A stretch of DNA of 6,705 nucleotides from Acidobacteriota bacterium (lineage in GTDB: Bacteria > Acidobacteriota > Terriglobia > Terriglobales > Acidobacteriaceae). The stretch lies in assembly GCA_021846065.1 (NCBI GenBank), contig JAJZCP010000088.1:1-6705 (forward strand). Direction: 5' to 3'. Positions 5,120 to 6,705 of the stretch are shown piece after piece. Within the stretch, counting starts at the first letter, position 1. Every line of letters begins with the position of its first letter. The translations under genes and the position numbers were made by a program. The notes beneath the pieces are model-generated. The model was not told the DNA's origin, did not search any database, and worked only from the letters and a program-made list of their open reading frames with translations.

Positions 5120-5794
5120 CTAACCCTCAAAAACCGTGCTGCCGATTCCGGCTCCCTGACGACGCTTCTGCTCATAGATGTCGCCGCGATAGATCCACGT
5201 CTTCACGCCGATGATTCCATACGTCGTGTTCGCCTCGGCAAAGCCGTAGTCGATATCTGCGCGCAGCGTGTGCAGCGGCAGACGACCCTGCAGATACCAC
5301 TCCGAGCGCGCAATCTCATTGCCGTTCAGACGACCGGAGACGCGAACCTTGATCCCCTTGCAGCCGAAGCGCAGCGCCGAATCCACGCTCTTGCGCATCG
5401 CGCGACGGAAGCTGACGCGCTTCTCCAGTTGCAGAGCGATGTTCTCGGCAACAAGCTGAGCATCCAGCTCCGGCTTGTTCACCTCCAGAATATCGATGAA
5501 AACATCGCGATTGGTACGCTTGCCCAGCTCCGTCTTCAGCTTCTCGATCTCGGAGCCTTTGCGACCGATCACGATGCCCGGACGCGCCGTGCGGATGATG
5601 AAGCGCAGCTTGTTTCCGGGCCGTTCAATCTCCACCGAGCTAACGCCGGCGGCCTTGAGCTTGTCCTTCAACTCGGCCTTGAGCTTGACGTCTTCCACCA
5701 ACAGCTTGGCATACTCACGCTCGCTGAACCAGCGCGAGCGCCAGGGCTTGTTGACGCCCAGTCGAAATCCATAGGGGTGGACTTTTTGTCCCAT
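5120..5794 (-). CDS. rpsC: 30S ribosomal protein S3
   Basis: S3 lies in the 30S head at the mRNA entry channel and, with S4 and S5, supports mRNA unwinding. The 224-residue product is within the usual 210-240. It begins [23 protein letters not shown] (1-23), typical of the family. The type-II KH domain (about 40-110) has its GXXG loop as GRKG (77-80) within [16 protein letters not shown]. The C-terminal domain includes [35 protein letters not shown] (124-158), with Arg130, Arg131 and Lys135 matching the basic residues linked to helicase activity in E. coli S3. It ends with [12 protein letters not shown] (196-207). A GAGAGG motif precedes the start. rplV lies 27 nt upstream. Confidence 0.97.
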   Translation of the reverse strand: MGQKVHPYGFRLGVNKPWRSRWFSEREYAKLLVEDVKLKAELKDKLKAAGVSSVEIERPGNKLRFIIRTARPGIVIGRKGSEIEKLKTELGKRTNRDVFIDILEVNKPELDAQLVAENIALQLEKRVSFRRAMRKSVDSALRFGCKGIKVRVSGRLNGNEIARSEWYLQGRLPLHTLRADIDYGFAEANTTYGIIGVKTWIYRGDIYEQKRRQGAGIGSTVFEG

Positions 5795-5821
5795 ACTTTG
5801 CCTCTCAAATCCTCTTCTGGC

Positions 5822-6247
5822 CTATGCGGCCGTCTTGGCCTTTTTCGCTGCCTTGCCCGCCGCCTTCGGCTGCTCGGCGGCACGCTCGGAAACCGTCACA
5901 ATGATGTGCGTCAGACGACGCTGGTAATGGAAGGCGCGACCCATCGGCGCAGGGCGAATCCGCTTCATGCGCGGGCCTTCGTTGGCGATCGCCGTCTTCA
6001 CGTACAACCGATCCACGTCCAGGTCCAGACCGCGATCGTCGGAAAGATAGCGCGCGTTGTCAATCGCCGAGGTGAGCACCTTGCGCACCACCGGAGCAAT
6101 CCGCTTGCGCGTGAACGAGAGCGTATCGAGCGCCTGCTGCGCGTCCAGCCCTTTGATCAGGTTCAGGACCAGCCGCGCCTTCTGCGGCGAAATCCGCTGG
6201 AAGCGCGCCTCGGCGCGATACTCTGCCTGTGTCTTCTCTGCTGCCAT
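5822..6247 (-). CDS. rplV: 50S ribosomal protein L22 with Ala/Lys-rich C-terminal tail
   Basis: L22 spans the 50S subunit; its long beta-hairpin lines the nascent peptide tunnel. The 141-residue product is longer than the common 110-120. The core starts at about residue 10 with EARFQRISPQKARLVLNLIKG (13-33), followed by KVLTSAIDNARYL (56-68). The tunnel hairpin NEGPRMKRIRPAPMGRAFHYQRRLTHI (89-115) contains Met94-Lys95-Arg96, the triplet whose deletion gives erythromycin resistance in E. coli; here it is intact. Residues 122-141 form a low-complexity Ala/Lys tail. The open frame extends 15 codons upstream, but MAAEKTQAEYRAEAR fits the family better and is preceded by GAGGAAAGG. rpsS lies 95 nt upstream and rpsC 27 nt downstream. 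Confidence 0.96.
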   Translation of the reverse strand: MAAEKTQAEYRAEARFQRISPQKARLVLNLIKGLDAQQALDTLSFTRKRIAPVVRKVLTSAIDNARYLSDDRGLDLDVDRLYVKTAIANEGPRMKRIRPAPMGRAFHYQRRLTHIIVTVSERAAEQPKAAGKAAKKAKTAA

Positions 6248-6315
6248 CTTCTTGCCTTTCCTCAACCTGCCATTGACCGTATCCGGCTTCACGCACCGGC
6301 CACGACTTTATCTTT

Positions 6316-6336
6316 TCAGCCCCGCAAGGAGCCTGA
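6316..6336 (-). other. Hairpin just after the rpsS stop codon
   Basis: TCAG (6316-6319) pairs with CTGA (6333-6336), and CCCC (6320-6323) with GGAG (6328-6331), with one bulged base and, in the transcript, one G-U pair; the loop is four bases. The stem begins six bases after the rpsS stop. An A-rich stretch follows rather than U-residues, so it is not a terminator. The remainder of the 95-nt rpsS-rplV spacer shows no gene. Confidence 0.4.
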
Positions 6337-6342
6337 TCCGCA

Positions 6343-6630
6343 TCAACGTCCCTTGGCTCCGGACTCGGCTGCTTTCTGCGTGTGCCCCTTGAAGGTGCGC
6401 GTCGGAGAAAACTCGCCCAGCTTGTGACCCACCATGTTCTCCGTCACATAGACGGGAACAAACTTCCTGCCGTTGTGCACCGCGATAGTGTGGCCGACAA
6501 ACTCCGGAAAGATCGTCGAACGCCGCGACCAAGTCTTCAACACCTTCTTGTCGTTGGCTGCATTCATCGCATCCACCTTCACCATCAGGTGGCTATCCAC
6601 AAACGGTCCTTTTTTCGTCGAACGTGCCAT
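6343..6630 (-). CDS. rpsS: 30S ribosomal protein S19
   Basis: S19 lies in the 30S head with S13, contacting 16S rRNA and the B1a bridge near A-site tRNA. The 95-residue product matches the usual 90-95. The N-terminus [15 protein letters not shown] (1-15) is typical, followed by [52 protein letters not shown] (32-83), nearly the family consensus. A short tail to residue 95 is rich in Ala, Gly and Lys. The open frame continues 19 codons upstream from a GTG, but MARS is the standard start and an AGAAGGA motif lies about ten bases before it. In the S10 operon rplB precedes and rplV follows; rplB must lie beyond the window edge. Confidence 0.97.
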   Translation of the reverse strand: MARSTKKGPFVDSHLMVKVDAMNAANDKKVLKTWSRRSTIFPEFVGHTIAVHNGRKFVPVYVTENMVGHKLGEFSPTRTFKGHTQKAAESGAKGR

Positions 6631-6650
6631 CTTCAGTTCATCCTTCTGTC

Positions 6651-6664
6651 GGGCCTTCTGGCCC
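6651..6664 (-). other. Hairpin adjoining the rpsS ribosome binding site
   Basis: GGGCC (6651-6655) and GGCCC (6660-6664) form an exact five-pair GC stem with a four-base loop. In the transcript it ends a few bases before the AGAAGGA ribosome binding site of rpsS. No coding frame belonging to rplB is recognisable in 6631-6705, so this stretch is spacer. Confidence 0.4.
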
Positions 6665-6677
6665 ACCTTGCAAATCT

Positions 6678-6696
6678 CCGGCTGCACAGGGCAGCC
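6678..6696 (-). repeat. Spacer element shared with the rplN-rplX spacer, copy 1 (hairpin)
   Basis: GGCTGC (6680-6685) and GCAGCC (6691-6696) are exact inverted repeats with a five-base loop; in the transcript two G-U pairs may extend the stem. The whole 19-nt stretch closely matches 3442-3461 in the spacer before rplX. It lies about 50 nt before the rpsS start codon. It could belong to the rplB 3' flank. Confidence 0.5.
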
Positions 6697-6705
6697 AACT
6701 CATGC

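Larger units (their letters stand above)
1..6687 (-). other. S10-spc ribosomal protein gene cluster (internal segment)
   Basis: Fourteen complete ribosomal protein genes and one partial one follow each other on the minus strand in the order known from most bacteria, rpsS to rpmD. The join between the S10-type part (ending with rpsQ) and the spc-type part (starting with rplN) is only 43 nt and I see no terminator or convincing promoter there, so the whole block is probably co-transcribed. Both ends of the operon lie outside the window. The order and strand are seen directly; single-transcript status is inferred. Confidence 0.93.

Noticed and set aside
5270..6427. A 385-codon open frame on the plus strand
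   Set aside because: It overlaps rpsC, rplV and part of rpsS antisense. These three are unmistakable ribosomal proteins, so the plus-strand frame is a shadow.
6631..6705. 3' end of rplB (L2)
   Set aside because: rplB is expected upstream of rpsS, but no frame in this stretch gives an L2-like C-terminus and all have stops or lack resemblance, so the gene must end above 6705.

Overview
The window is one uninterrupted block of ribosomal protein genes, all on the minus strand, and is part of the bacterial S10-spc cluster. Read in the direction of transcription (high to low coordinates) the order is rpsS, rplV, rpsC, rplP, rpmC, rpsQ, rplN, rplX, rplE, rpsN, rpsH, rplF, rplR, rpsE and the first codons of rpmD. 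This is the canonical order: the end of the S10 operon (S19-L22-S3-L16-L29-S17) runs straight into the spc operon (L14-L24-L5-S14-S8-L6-L18-S5-L30). No gene is missing, inverted or inserted. rplB should lie just above position 6705, and the rest of rpmD, then probably rplO and secY, below position 1.

The organism is a bacterium with fairly GC-rich DNA. S14 is the short, four-cysteine zinc type, L24 carries a CxxC...CxxC ribbon, and L29, L22 and S17 have terminal extensions. Together with the protein sequences and the long spacers, this suggests Acidobacteriota (Terriglobia-like). That placement is an impression from the sequence, not a search result.

The coding content is ordinary housekeeping. 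S19, S3, S17, S14, S8 and S5 belong to the 30S subunit; L22, L16, L29, L14, L24, L5, L6, L18 and L30 belong to the 50S subunit. L5 and L18 bind 5S rRNA in the central protuberance, S3, S14 and S19 share the 30S head, and S8, S17 and S5 sit in the body. All intact frames look functional and most have a purine-rich Shine-Dalgarno sequence. Several starts were set downstream of the longest open frame, at the family-typical N-terminus with a ribosome binding site in front.

The unusual part lies between the genes. Many spacers are long for a ribosomal protein operon (about 70 to 138 nt in nine cases), and most hold inverted or direct repeats. The best are a roughly 16-bp bulged stem-loop directly before the rpsH ribosome binding site (2103-2145), a perfect 9-bp inverted repeat plus a second hairpin between rplF and rplR (981-1044), a 26-nt imperfect tandem repeat between rpsC and rplP (5066-5117), and a roughly 20-nt element shared by the spacers before rpsS and before rplX. 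None is followed by a U-tract, so they do not look like intrinsic terminators. They could be RNA-processing, stability or translational control elements. I saw no tRNA, rRNA, mobile element, CRISPR array or promoter, and no new multi-gene system.
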